Source of the DNA: Fibrella aestuarina BUZ 2
Lineage (GTDB): Bacteria; Bacteroidota; Bacteroidia; Cytophagales; Spirosomataceae
Direction of reading: 5' to 3'
Assembly: GCF_000331105.1 (NCBI RefSeq)
Contig: NC_020054.1
Span: forward strand, 541,001-605,000
Length of the DNA stretch: 64,000 nt
The notes beneath the pieces were generated by a model, which saw only the letters and a list, made by a program, of their open reading frames with translations, did no database searches and was not told where the DNA came from. Below, piece after piece: positions 44,282-52,348 of this stretch. How positions within the stretch are numbered: the stretch's first letter is position 1; every line of letters begins with the position of its first letter. The translations under genes were made by a program, and so were the position numbers.

Positions 44282-44911
44282 ATGATTCATAACCCAAACA
44301 ATGTGCTCACGGCCGGTGTACCGCTTGAAGAAGCTACGCGGGCAATGGTGCTGGTGCACGGGCGCGGTGGCTCAGCGCAGGATATCCTGTCACTCACGTC
44401 GTATCTGACCAATACGGAAGGCATGGCTTTTCTGGCCCCGCAGGCAAGCGGCGGCACCTGGTACCCGTATTCATTCCTGCAACCGACTGAGCGTAACGAG
44501 CCGTACCTGTCGTCGGCGTTGACGGTGTTGAAAATGCTGTTAGCCCGCTTGCAGAGCGATTTCAATTTCAAGACGCCGCAACTCTACTGGCTGGGTTTCT
44601 CGCAGGGAGCCTGTCTGACGCTGGAATTTCTGGCGCAGAATCCAGGTACGTATGGCGGCATTTTCGGCCTCAGTGGTGGGCTGATAGGACCCGATGGTAC
44701 GGCCCGCGAGTATGATGGCACCTTCGGGCAAACACCGGTCCTGTTGGGCTGCTCCGATATCGACTCGCACATTCCGAAAGCACGTGTATTGGAGACCGAC
44801 GCCGTTTTCTCACGCATGGACGCCAACGTTACCACCCGACTCTATCCCAACGCGCCGCACAGTGTGAACGAAGACGAGCTAACTTTGATTAATACGATAC
44901 TGGCCAGCTAA
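44282..44911 (+). CDS. Alpha/beta hydrolase, phospholipase/carboxylesterase (MhqD-like)
   Basis: A 209-aa serine esterase: oxyanion region VLVHGRGGSAQDILSL, nucleophile Ser in YWLGFSQGACLTLEF (near 106), Asp in LLGCSDIDSHIP (near 158) and His in YPNAPHSVNED (near 193). This is the MhqD/YtpE-like carboxylesterase group. Together with the upstream dioxygenase it mirrors the mhqO-mhqD pairing for quinone and ring-cleavage product detoxification. The gap to the upstream gene is 97 bp and contains a hairpin. Confidence 0.92.
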   Translation: MIHNPNNVLTAGVPLEEATRAMVLVHGRGGSAQDILSLTSYLTNTEGMAFLAPQASGGTWYPYSFLQPTERNEPYLSSALTVLKMLLARLQSDFNFKTPQLYWLGFSQGACLTLEFLAQNPGTYGGIFGLSGGLIGPDGTAREYDGTFGQTPVLLGCSDIDSHIPKARVLETDAVFSRMDANVTTRLYPNAPHSVNEDELTLINTILAS

Positions 44912-44940
44912 TTGGCTGGTTATTAATCAACCTGGAAGCT

Positions 44941-45234
44941 ATGAGTCATTTTATGGTCGAGATTGCATTGGCCGATATGGATGAAGCGTTCATGGAGAAA
45001 GTCCCCGAGCAGCGTGCCAAAATCAATGAGATGATGGAACAAGGCCGGATTTTGTCGTATTCGCTCGCCGCCGATCGCTCGAAATTATGGTGCATCGTTA
45101 GTGCAGATTCAGAGCTTGCCGTATTGGAAGCGCTCGCTGAATTCCCACTGATCGACTATATGACCCCCGACATCATTGAGTTGATGTTCAGCAACGTTGT
45201 CTCGCTGCGGGTGCCGATGTTCTCGCTGAATTAA
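44941..45234 (+). CDS. YciI / muconolactone isomerase-like small protein
   Basis: A 97-aa ferredoxin-like fold protein (MSHFMVEIALADMDEAFMEK, RAKINEMMEQGRILSYSLAA and FPLIDYMTPDIIELMF). It resembles muconolactone delta-isomerase-like and YciI-like dimeric alpha-beta barrel proteins. It starts 29 bp after the esterase stop, so it is probably the third gene of the detoxification unit and may act on a lactone or a ring-cleavage product. The catalytic role is inferred from neighbours only. Confidence 0.72.
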   Translation: MSHFMVEIALADMDEAFMEKVPEQRAKINEMMEQGRILSYSLAADRSKLWCIVSADSELAVLEALAEFPLIDYMTPDIIELMFSNVVSLRVPMFSLN

Positions 45235-45258
45235 GTAGCCATTTCAGTAGCCACGTCG

Positions 45259-45744
45259 ATGCCTTCTTATTTACGCTCGTTTTTTCTATTTGCCTGCCTG
45301 TTCATCGGTTCGTCGCTGTTGGCCGACTGCCAGTCGCAAGCTCAACGCGACGAATCGACCGAACAGGCGTCTCAGAGGCCGTCACGCAAAAAGCATAATC
45401 GGCATCACCGTAAACGGTCCTCTGATTCCTATCAGGCCAATACGGCACAGTCGCAAGCAAAAGCTGGCCAGATTCCGCGGAAGGTTTACGACGTGTTGGC
45501 GTATGTAAACGCCAACGGCCGGGCGATGGCTGGGTACGTTGGTGGGCGGCGGTTTGGTAATTTTGAAAACCATTTACCCCGAAGCGATACCGACGGCAAG
45601 CCCATTCGTTACCAGGAATGGGACGTAAACCCGAAGATGAGCGGACGCAACCGGGGCACCGAACGTCTGGTGACGGGCTCCGACGGCCGGGCCTGGTACA
45701 CCAATGATCATTATAACACCTTTGTCGAAGTTACCGTAAACTGA
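45259..45744 (+). CDS. Secreted guanyl-specific ribonuclease, barnase/RNase Sa family
   Basis: A 161-aa protein with a signal-like N-terminus ([20 protein letters not shown], with Cys soon after), a basic linker ([18 protein letters not shown]) and a C-terminal RNase fold. The catalytic residues match barnase/RNase Sa: Glu in RYQEWDVNP (near 119), Arg in [11 protein letters not shown] (near 135) and His in [13 protein letters not shown] (near 150). It should cleave RNA after guanosine. The following barstar gene overlaps by one base (TGATG), a toxin-inhibitor arrangement. Confidence 0.9.
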   Translation: MPSYLRSFFLFACLFIGSSLLADCQSQAQRDESTEQASQRPSRKKHNRHHRKRSSDSYQANTAQSQAKAGQIPRKVYDVLAYVNANGRAMAGYVGGRRFGNFENHLPRSDTDGKPIRYQEWDVNPKMSGRNRGTERLVTGSDGRAWYTNDHYNTFVEVTVN

Positions 45745-46187
45745 TGGCAGCCAACTTTATTCTGTCAACGTCTGAGGCCGCATTGGCCGACCGTTTTCCT
45801 GATCATTTCGTCGCGCACATCGATGGGAGCAAGGCCCGGACGCTAAAGCAATTTTATGCCGAGATCGCCGACGTGCTCGAGTTTCCAGCTTTCGGCAATA
45901 ACCTCGACGCACTCAACGACGCCTTGAACGACCTACAGTGGCTCGAAGACGAGAAGATTGTGCTTTATTTCACCAACACCGATCAACTCGTCAGTCAGGA
46001 GCGCGACCCCAAGAAAATGGCGTCGATTCTGGCCATTCTGGAAGCCACCGTCGAAGATTGGAAATGGATGGCCGACGATGAAGAAGACCTCGCCGACCAC
46101 AAAGAGTTTAGCGTTGTTTTCGAGAAAAGCCCCCGTATCGAATCGCTGCTGGCCGAGGAAGGCATTGCCTTTGAACTCGTCGGCTAA
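45744..46187 (+). CDS. Barstar-family ribonuclease inhibitor
   Basis: A 147-aa acidic cytoplasmic protein. The Barstar landmarks are DGSKARTLKQFYAEIADVLE and FPAFGNNLDALNDALNDLQW, which form the interface with barnase-type enzymes, followed by EDEKIVLYFTNTDQLV. The C-terminal stretch is longer than in classical barstar (about 90 aa), as in many family members. It starts in the TGATG overlap with the ribonuclease stop codon, so translation is coupled. It should protect the cell from its own unexported nuclease. A terminator follows about 100 bp downstream. Confidence 0.93.
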   Translation: MAANFILSTSEAALADRFPDHFVAHIDGSKARTLKQFYAEIADVLEFPAFGNNLDALNDALNDLQWLEDEKIVLYFTNTDQLVSQERDPKKMASILAILEATVEDWKWMADDEEDLADHKEFSVVFEKSPRIESLLAEEGIAFELVG

Positions 46188-46290
46188 ACGGCGTTTAGTC
46201 AACCTGATTTTTTTGCTGTAAGGCGCTAAGAATACGTCCGTACGCTCAGGCAAAACGGAACATTTCCCGTGTGTTTGGGTTTCTCTTTAT

Positions 46291-46320
46291 GCCGCCGGGT
46301 TGTCTAGCCCGGCGGCTTTT
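46291..46320 (+). terminator. Hairpin terminator between barstar and mfd genes
   Basis: The perfect GC-rich 9-bp stem GCCGCCGGG (46291-46299) with CCCGGCGGC (46308-46316) encloses an 8-nt loop and is followed by TTTT. It lies only about 40 bp before the probable mfd start, so it may instead be a leader hairpin of mfd. Confidence 0.75.
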
Positions 46321-46359
46321 CGTGTTCATTTACTGGCTTACCGAAGCAAACCTAACGCT

Positions 46360-49300
46360 TTGACAACGAATCAGTTATTGTCCTTATATACTGAGGACCC
46401 GTTCATACAAATTCTGGCGAAACCGTTGCAGGAACGTACCCAGCCGGGTGCAAGCGATCCGGTACGTGTGCAGGTAAAGGGCGTCGCTGGAAGCCTCGAC
46501 GCCATTTTGGCGGCCTCGCTCACGAAGCTGCTCGGAGGCAACCATCTGTTTGTGCTGACCGACCGCGAAGAAGCGTCTTTTTTCTTCAACGATCTGCAAA
46601 ACATACTCGGCCTAACCGACCGCCCCGATTCGTCGCGCACCGACGTAACGGCCGATACACACGGCAACGTGTTGCTCTTTCCGATGTCGTACAAGAAGCC
46701 GTACCAGTACGAAGAGGTCGAGAACGCCAACGTGCTGCTACGGGCCGAAGTGCTGAACCGCATCAGCCTTAACCCGAAAGAAGGGAGCCTGATTGTAACG
46801 TACCCGGAGGCCTTATTTGAGAAGGTGATCAATAAGAAATCACTGAAAGCAAATACGTTGGCCGTCCGCATTGGCGACAAGATCGATTCCAGCTTCGTGG
46901 CCGAGCTGCTTCAATCCTACGAATTTGAGAAGACCGATTTTGTCTACGAAGCGGGGCAGTTTTCCATCCGTGGGGGCATTATCGACGTCTTTTCCTTTGC
47001 CAGCGAGTTTCCGTACCGAATCGAGCTGTTTGGCGATGAGGTTGAAAGCCTCCGCCATTTCAATCCCGAAACACAGCTATCGACCGATCGGCTCGATCAG
47101 ATCAGCATCATTCCGAACGTACAGACGCGCCTCACGCAGGAGAACCGCGAATCGTTTCTGAACTTCCTGCCCAAAGACACCTGCGCCTGGTTTAAAGACG
47201 TAGAATTTGCGCTCGAAATCATTGAGAAATGCTTCGAACGCGCCGAGCAGAGTCTGGAACAGGTAACGAGTGGGGGCGGCAATATTCAGATCGTGGAAGA
47301 TCCCGAGCGCCTGTTTGAAACACGCCGAGCCTTCCTGAATCAGATTAAGGGCCTGAGCACGGTCGAGTTTGGACGCAAGTTTTATTTCAAAACCGAGACG
47401 AAACTAACGTACCCATCCAAGCCGCAGCCGTCGTTCAATAAAGATTTCAAGCGCGTTGCCGACGCCCTCACCGACAATCAGAGCCGAGGATACACCAACG
47501 TTTTGGTAGCTGAGTCGTACAAGCAATTGGAGCGGCTCAAAGTGATTTTCGATGAAGTCGACCCGTTCCTTAAATTCCAGACCATGCAGGTGGGTATTCG
47601 GGAAGGGTTCATTGACGACACGACCAAGATTGTCTGCTTCACCGACCACCAGATTTTCGACCGGTACTTCAAATACCGGGTACGTGACAAGTTCAGCAAG
47701 TCGAAGGCGCTCACCCTGCGCGAGCTGAAAACGCTTCAGCCCGGCGACTACGTGACGCACGTCGATCACGGTATTGGCCGGTTTGCCGGCATGGAGAAAG
47801 TTGATGTAGGCGGTAACGAACAGGAGGCGATCCGGCTTATTTACCGCGACAACGATATGCTGCTGGTGAGCATCCACGCCCTGCATAAAATTGCCAAATA
47901 CAGCGGAAAGGAGGGAGGCCCACCCACAATGAGCAAGCTTGGCTCGCAGGAGTGGGAGTTGAAGAAATCGAAAGTCAGGAAGCAGGTCAAAGACATTGCC
48001 CGCGAGCTGATCACGCTCTACGCCAAACGCCGTAACGCGCCCGGCTTCCGTTACTCGCCCGATTCGTTCCTGCAAGCCGAACTGGAATCGTCGTTTATCT
48101 ACGAAGACACGCCCGATCAGGCCAAAGCTACGGCCGACGTGAAGACCGACATGGAGCGGCCCCACCCAATGGACCGGCTCGTTTGCGGCGACGTGGGTTT
48201 TGGCAAAACTGAAGTGGCGATTCGGGCGGCATTTAAGGCGGTTACCGATAATAAGCAAGTGGCCGTACTCGTGCCAACGACCATCTTAGCGATGCAGCAT
48301 TACAACACTTTCAAAGATCGCCTCGCACAGTTTCCGGTCAAGGTGGGCTACATCAATCGGTTTAAATCGGCCGCGCAGATCAAAGAAACGCTGCGGCAGG
48401 CAGCTTCCGGCGAATTGGGTATCCTGATTGGTACGCACCGGATCGTAAACAAGGATATCAAGTTTAAAGACCTGGGCCTGCTGATCATCGACGAAGAGCA
48501 GAAGTTTGGGGTAAAAACCAAAGATCGGCTTAAAGAAATGCGGGTCGAGGTTGATGTACTGACGCTCACGGCCACGCCTATTCCACGCACGCTGCATTTC
48601 TCGCTGATGGGTGCGCGCGATTTGTCGGTCATTGCAACCCCGCCGCCCAACCGGCAGCCGGTAACGACCGAGATTCACGCTTTCAGCGACACTATTCTGC
48701 GCGATGCCGTCAGCTATGAACTGAAACGGGGCGGACAGGTATTTATGGTGCACAATCGGGTCAGCGATATCGAGTCGATCGGCAACAAAATTATGCGGCT
48801 GGTGCCCGACGCCCGGATTGGTATTGCTCACGGACAGATGGAAGGCGACCGGCTTGAAAAGGTGATGACACGTTTCATCGAAGGTGAAACCGACGTGCTT
48901 GTGTCGACCAACATCATCGAATCGGGCCTCGACATTCCGAACGCCAACACGATCATTATCAATCAGGCGCACAACTTTGGCTTATCGGATCTTCATCAGA
49001 TGCGCGGTCGGGTAGGGCGGTCCAACAAGAAAGCGTTCTGTTACCTGCTGACGCCGCCTGCCTCGGTGCTTACGTCTGATGCCCGCAAGCGCCTGCAAAC
49101 GCTTGAAGATTTCTCGGATCTCGGCGAAGGCTTCAAGATTGCCATGCGCGATCTCGACATCCGGGGCGCGGGCAATTTGCTGGGGGCTGAACAGAGCGGT
49201 TTTGTCAACGACCTCGGTTACGAGATGTACCATCAGATTCTGGATGAGTCGGTGCAGGAACTGCGCGAAACCGAATTCAAAGAGCTTTTCCAGGAGACGC

Positions 49301-49785
49301 CGGACGTGTTCAAACCCATGTTGCCCGACACCGTTATCGAGACGGATCTGGAAGTGTTGATTCCCGAAACATACGTGACAAACATCTCCGAACGGCTATC
49401 TTTGTATACGCGTCTGGACAACATCAAAGACAAGGCTGAACTTCAGGCGTTTAAGAAAGAAGTAGCCGATCGGTTCGGTCCTCCGCCAGCGGGGGTCGAC
49501 AATCTGTTCAAAATGGTGGCCGTTCGCTGGAAAGCCGAGGAGTTACACCTTGAAAAACTGTCGCTTAAGAATACGATAATGAAGGGAAGCTTCGTTTCTT
49601 CCGAGAAAGATAGCCGGGCAGACGCCTTCTTTTCGTCGGACCGATTTGGCAAGGTAATTGACTACGTCAAAGCACACCCCAAATCATGCTCCCTGCGAGA
49701 CGTTAAAAACCGGCTGATTTTTACGCATGAAGGGGTCAGGACGATCGATCAACTGAACGAAATTCTGTCTGAACTTACCAGTTAG
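46360..49785 (+). CDS. mfd: Transcription-repair coupling factor Mfd
   Basis: A 1141-aa SF2 translocase that removes RNA polymerase stalled at DNA damage and recruits UvrA. The order is UvrB-like domains (about 1-350; RGGIIDVFSFASEFPYRIEL), the RNAP-interacting CarD-like domain (near 470; GDYVTHVDHGIGRFAGMEKV), the translocase with Walker A CGDVGFGKTEVAIRAAF, DEEQKFGVKTKDRL, TLTATPIPRTLHFSLMG and QMRGRVGRSNKKAFCYLL, then a TRCF C-domain. Length is normal. No ATG fits the start; I propose the TTG at 46360 (LTTNQLLSLYTEDPF). A TTG at 46300 lies in a terminator loop and seems unlikely. Confidence 0.96.
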   Translation: MTTNQLLSLYTEDPFIQILAKPLQERTQPGASDPVRVQVKGVAGSLDAILAASLTKLLGGNHLFVLTDREEASFFFNDLQNILGLTDRPDSSRTDVTADTHGNVLLFPMSYKKPYQYEEVENANVLLRAEVLNRISLNPKEGSLIVTYPEALFEKVINKKSLKANTLAVRIGDKIDSSFVAELLQSYEFEKTDFVYEAGQFSIRGGIIDVFSFASEFPYRIELFGDEVESLRHFNPETQLSTDRLDQISIIPNVQTRLTQENRESFLNFLPKDTCAWFKDVEFALEIIEKCFERAEQSLEQVTSGGGNIQIVEDPERLFETRRAFLNQIKGLSTVEFGRKFYFKTETKLTYPSKPQPSFNKDFKRVADALTDNQSRGYTNVLVAESYKQLERLKVIFDEVDPFLKFQTMQVGIREGFIDDTTKIVCFTDHQIFDRYFKYRVRDKFSKSKALTLRELKTLQPGDYVTHVDHGIGRFAGMEKVDVGGNEQEAIRLIYRDNDMLLVSIHALHKIAKYSGKEGGPPTMSKLGSQEWELKKSKVRKQVKDIARELITLYAKRRNAPGFRYSPDSFLQAELESSFIYEDTPDQAKATADVKTDMERPHPMDRLVCGDVGFGKTEVAIRAAFKAVTDNKQVAVLVPTTILAMQHYNTFKDRLAQFPVKVGYINRFKSAAQIKETLRQAASGELGILIGTHRIVNKDIKFKDLGLLIIDEEQKFGVKTKDRLKEMRVEVDVLTLTATPIPRTLHFSLMGARDLSVIATPPPNRQPVTTEIHAFSDTILRDAVSYELKRGGQVFMVHNRVSDIESIGNKIMRLVPDARIGIAHGQMEGDRLEKVMTRFIEGETDVLVSTNIIESGLDIPNANTIIINQAHNFGLSDLHQMRGRVGRSNKKAFCYLLTPPASVLTSDARKRLQTLEDFSDLGEGFKIAMRDLDIRGAGNLLGAEQSGFVNDLGYEMYHQILDESVQELRETEFKELFQETPDVFKPMLPDTVIETDLEVLIPETYVTNISERLSLYTRLDNIKDKAELQAFKKEVADRFGPPPAGVDNLFKMVAVRWKAEELHLEKLSLKNTIMKGSFVSSEKDSRADAFFSSDRFGKVIDYVKAHPKSCSLRDVKNRLIFTHEGVRTIDQLNEILSELTS

Positions 49786-49869
49786 CGACCATCATTCGTT
49801 ATTGTAGGCCCGCCCTGGAATAATGAGCACCAAAACTTTAGCATTTACGCCTGCACACAATACACAACA

Positions 49870-51138
49870 ATGAGTCAGAAGTATCAACTGAAACGCGCTG
49901 CTTACGTGCTACTGGCTGTGGCAGCTTTCGCGGCTTGTAAGACCAAACACCCGACGAGTGTGAAGCCGGGTAAGACGAGTACCGCTACGGGCATCGCCTA
50001 TAACCAGAAAGAAGGTTTTCAGGTCAAGAAGTTTTCGGGTCCGAAAGCTGGCCCGAACCTCGTTTTCATTGAAGGTGGGCGCTTTACCTTGGGTGCATTG
50101 GAAGAAGACGTAATGAACAGCCGCGATAACCGCGAGCGTACCGTCTCGATTCAGTCATTCTACATGGATGAAACCGAAATTGCGAACATCCACTACCTGG
50201 AATACCTCGAAGCGATTCGCCGCGATTCGTCGGAAGAAGTGTATTCACGGGCGTTGCCTGACACTACCGTTTGGGCTAACCCGCTCTCGTTCAACGACTC
50301 ATACGTGACGCAGTACCTCCGTTACCCATCATTCCGGTACTATCCGGTAGTTGGTGTTTCGTGGGTACAGGCCAATGACTACGCTGCCTGGCGTACGGGT
50401 GCCGTCAACGCCGATCTGTACAAGAAAGGTAATGGGAGTGGGAAGAAGAGCGGAGGAATGAAGTTGAGCCGCAAATCGAAGAAAGACCCGGCGGCTGAAA
50501 CCGTACAAGGTGCCGAGTCGAACGTGGCTGCCAATAAACCAAGCCTCGAAAGTGGCCTGATCTTGCCCGATTATCGCCTTCCGACGGAAGCCGAGTGGGA
50601 ATACGCCGCTAAAGCCCTGATTGGTACGCAGTACGTCGACGAAAACCAATCGAATCAGCGGATCTATCCGTGGGATGGTTCGTCGGTACGTAACCCGAAG
50701 AAAGGGCGCAAGCAAGGCCAGATGCTTTCGAACTTCAAACGCGGTCGGGGTGACTACGCCGGTATCGCTGGTCGGTCGAACGACGGTGCGATCATCACTG
50801 AACAGATTTACGCCTACCCCGCCAACGATTTCGGCTTGTATAACATGGCCGGTAATGTAAACGAGTGGGTGTATGACGTATACCGTCCGCTGTCATTCCA
50901 GGTTGAGAGTGACCTAAACCCGATCCGTCGGAATGGTTACCTCGATGAGGCTAAGAACTACGACAAAAAAGGCAATCAGTCGATCATCGATGATAAGCTG
51001 CGTGTTTACAAAGGTGGCTCATGGAATGATGTAGCCTACTGGCTGGCGCCTGGTACGCGCCGCTTTATGGATCAGGATTCAGCTACGGCTACGATTGGCT
51101 TCCGTTGCGCCATGATCGGCGTCGGTCGGAATCGCTAA
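49870..51138 (+). CDS. gldJ: GldJ-type gliding/T9SS lipoprotein (SUMF1/FGE-sulfatase fold)
   Basis: A 422-aa lipoprotein with signal MSQKYQLKRAAYVLLAVAAFAAC (Cys ends the lipobox). The body is an FGE-sulfatase domain: LVFIEGGRFTLGALEEDV, SFYMDETEIANIHYLEYL, YPVVGVSWVQANDYAAWRTG, RLPTEAEWEYAAKAL and the C-terminal GGSWNDVAYWLAPGTRRFMD. The N-terminal part and the PDTTVWANPLSFNDSYV block match GldJ better than GldK. GldJ supports the outer-membrane T9SS/gliding machinery in Bacteroidota. The two proteases at 14-21 kb carry T9SS signals, so the pathway should be active. A terminator follows. Confidence 0.85.
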   Translation: MSQKYQLKRAAYVLLAVAAFAACKTKHPTSVKPGKTSTATGIAYNQKEGFQVKKFSGPKAGPNLVFIEGGRFTLGALEEDVMNSRDNRERTVSIQSFYMDETEIANIHYLEYLEAIRRDSSEEVYSRALPDTTVWANPLSFNDSYVTQYLRYPSFRYYPVVGVSWVQANDYAAWRTGAVNADLYKKGNGSGKKSGGMKLSRKSKKDPAAETVQGAESNVAANKPSLESGLILPDYRLPTEAEWEYAAKALIGTQYVDENQSNQRIYPWDGSSVRNPKKGRKQGQMLSNFKRGRGDYAGIAGRSNDGAIITEQIYAYPANDFGLYNMAGNVNEWVYDVYRPLSFQVESDLNPIRRNGYLDEAKNYDKKGNQSIIDDKLRVYKGGSWNDVAYWLAPGTRRFMDQDSATATIGFRCAMIGVGRNR

Positions 51139-51158
51139 GCGACGACTCGTTTTATTGC

Positions 51159-51194
51159 AAGCCCCGCTTTCTCAGGAAAGCGGGGCTTTGTTTT
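51159..51194. terminator. Rho-independent terminator between gldJ and comF
   Basis: The perfect 13-bp stem 51159-51171 with 51176-51188 has a tetraloop tcag and is followed by tgttttt on the plus strand. The convergent genes suggest it may work both ways. Confidence 0.88.
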
Positions 51195-51200
51195 TGTGGC

Positions 51201-51902
51201 TCAGCGGGTTGTTGCTATCACGAGTATCCCGACCGTTGCTGCGCCAGCCGCCCGTAATTCGCCGACGCAAGCTTCCAGCGTAGCACCCGTTGTCAGTACA
51301 TCATCCACGAGGATTAGGTGTCGACCACGTACCTGCTCTGGTTTGATCACGCTAAATACAGTACTCACATTTTCCCAACGTTCGGTACGACTTTTCCGGG
51401 TTTGCGACGCCTGAAATTTGGTACGCCAGAGCAGGTCTGTACGCATGTTGATACCCAGCGCCTGCATCAATCCGGTTGCGATTTCTTCACTCTGATTGTA
51501 GCCCCGCTGCCGACGACGGGCAGGGTGGAGCGGCACCGGCACTAGCCAATCCGCATCTAAATGTGGACCGTTCTTACGAGCCAGCTCAGTACCAAACCAG
51601 ACGCCTAACTCATGGCCCAGCCTGGTTTTTCCGCGATATTTTAGCTGGTGAATCAGCCGTTGTATCAGCCCTTTTTTCGCGAAATAGGTATAAGCATAGG
51701 CGTAATCGACAACTACACGCCCGGCAAATTTTTGAAGCAACGCTAACTGTTCTTCTTCCGTCGTTACATAGGGTAGACGCATTCGGCAGGCCGTACAAAC
51801 TTCCTTTTCTTCGCCGTACATCATTCGAAAACAACCCGCACAAAGTGTGGGAAAAAGGATGTACACAAAGTTTTGGAACACCGACCGGATAAACGCGTTC
51901 AT
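51201..51902 (-). CDS. ComF family phosphoribosyltransferase-like protein
   Basis: A 233-aa ComF-type protein: zinc-ribbon-like CAGCFRMMYGEEKEVCTACR near the start, LVPVPLHPARRRQRGYNQSE in the middle, and the PRPP-site motif HLILVDDVLTTGATLEACV near the end. ComF is needed for natural transformation in several bacteria. Together with the ComM-like ATPase at 38-40 kb it is a hint of competence, though ComF homologues are common. It is convergent with gldJ and divergent from the DUF4175 operon. Confidence 0.93.
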   Translation of the reverse strand: MNAFIRSVFQNFVYILFPTLCAGCFRMMYGEEKEVCTACRMRLPYVTTEEEQLALLQKFAGRVVVDYAYAYTYFAKKGLIQRLIHQLKYRGKTRLGHELGVWFGTELARKNGPHLDADWLVPVPLHPARRRQRGYNQSEEIATGLMQALGINMRTDLLWRTKFQASQTRKSRTERWENVSTVFSVIKPEQVRGRHLILVDDVLTTGATLEACVGELRAAGAATVGILVIATTR

Positions 51903-52000
51903 AGCCTACCGACGTTATGCGCTAAATGATGTAATTTAGTGTAAAGTCATTGGGCAACTGCCTATTGCAACGTTTAGGGCGGTTGACTGACCAATTACCT

Positions 52001-52342
52001 ATGAATGACGAACTTACAACTTCCTGGGAATTACTGCTCAATCAATTGGAAGCCGTTGTTGGCAAACGGCCAACCGATCTGAATGGCGTGCTTTTTTTGA
52101 TTGGTTTGCAGGAATTGGGCCGAGGCCCGAAACGCTTTTCCAAGGAGCAAAAACAGGATTTATTACACGTGGCTGTTTGCACCGTCTTGAGTCAGTCGGG
52201 CTATTATAAACCGACTGGTGTGGACAAAGATGGATGGCCCCAATTTGAGCTATTAAAGCCGCTACCTACTGGCGACATTCTTGCTCAGGAAGATTTATTG
52301 AAAGCTAACGCGCTTCGCTATTTCAACTCACAGTTTGCCTAA
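52001..52342 (+). CDS. Conserved hypothetical protein, 113 aa, upstream of DUF4175 gene
   Basis: From the ATG at 52001 (MNDELTTSWELLLNQLEAVV) the protein is a small helical soluble protein containing NGVLFLIGLQELGRGPKRF, SKEQKQDLLHVAVCTVLSQ, GYYKPTGVDKDGWPQFELL. I recall similar unnamed proteins beside DUF4175 genes in Bacteroidota. The next gene begins 6 bp after its stop, so the two are one operon. Function unknown. Confidence 0.8.
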   Translation: MNDELTTSWELLLNQLEAVVGKRPTDLNGVLFLIGLQELGRGPKRFSKEQKQDLLHVAVCTVLSQSGYYKPTGVDKDGWPQFELLKPLPTGDILAQEDLLKANALRYFNSQFA

Positions 52343-52348
52343 CAAACT

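Noticed and set aside
47404..48258. Minus-strand ORF of 284 codons inside mfd
   Set aside because: Antisense shadow; the mfd translation motifs are complete on the plus strand.
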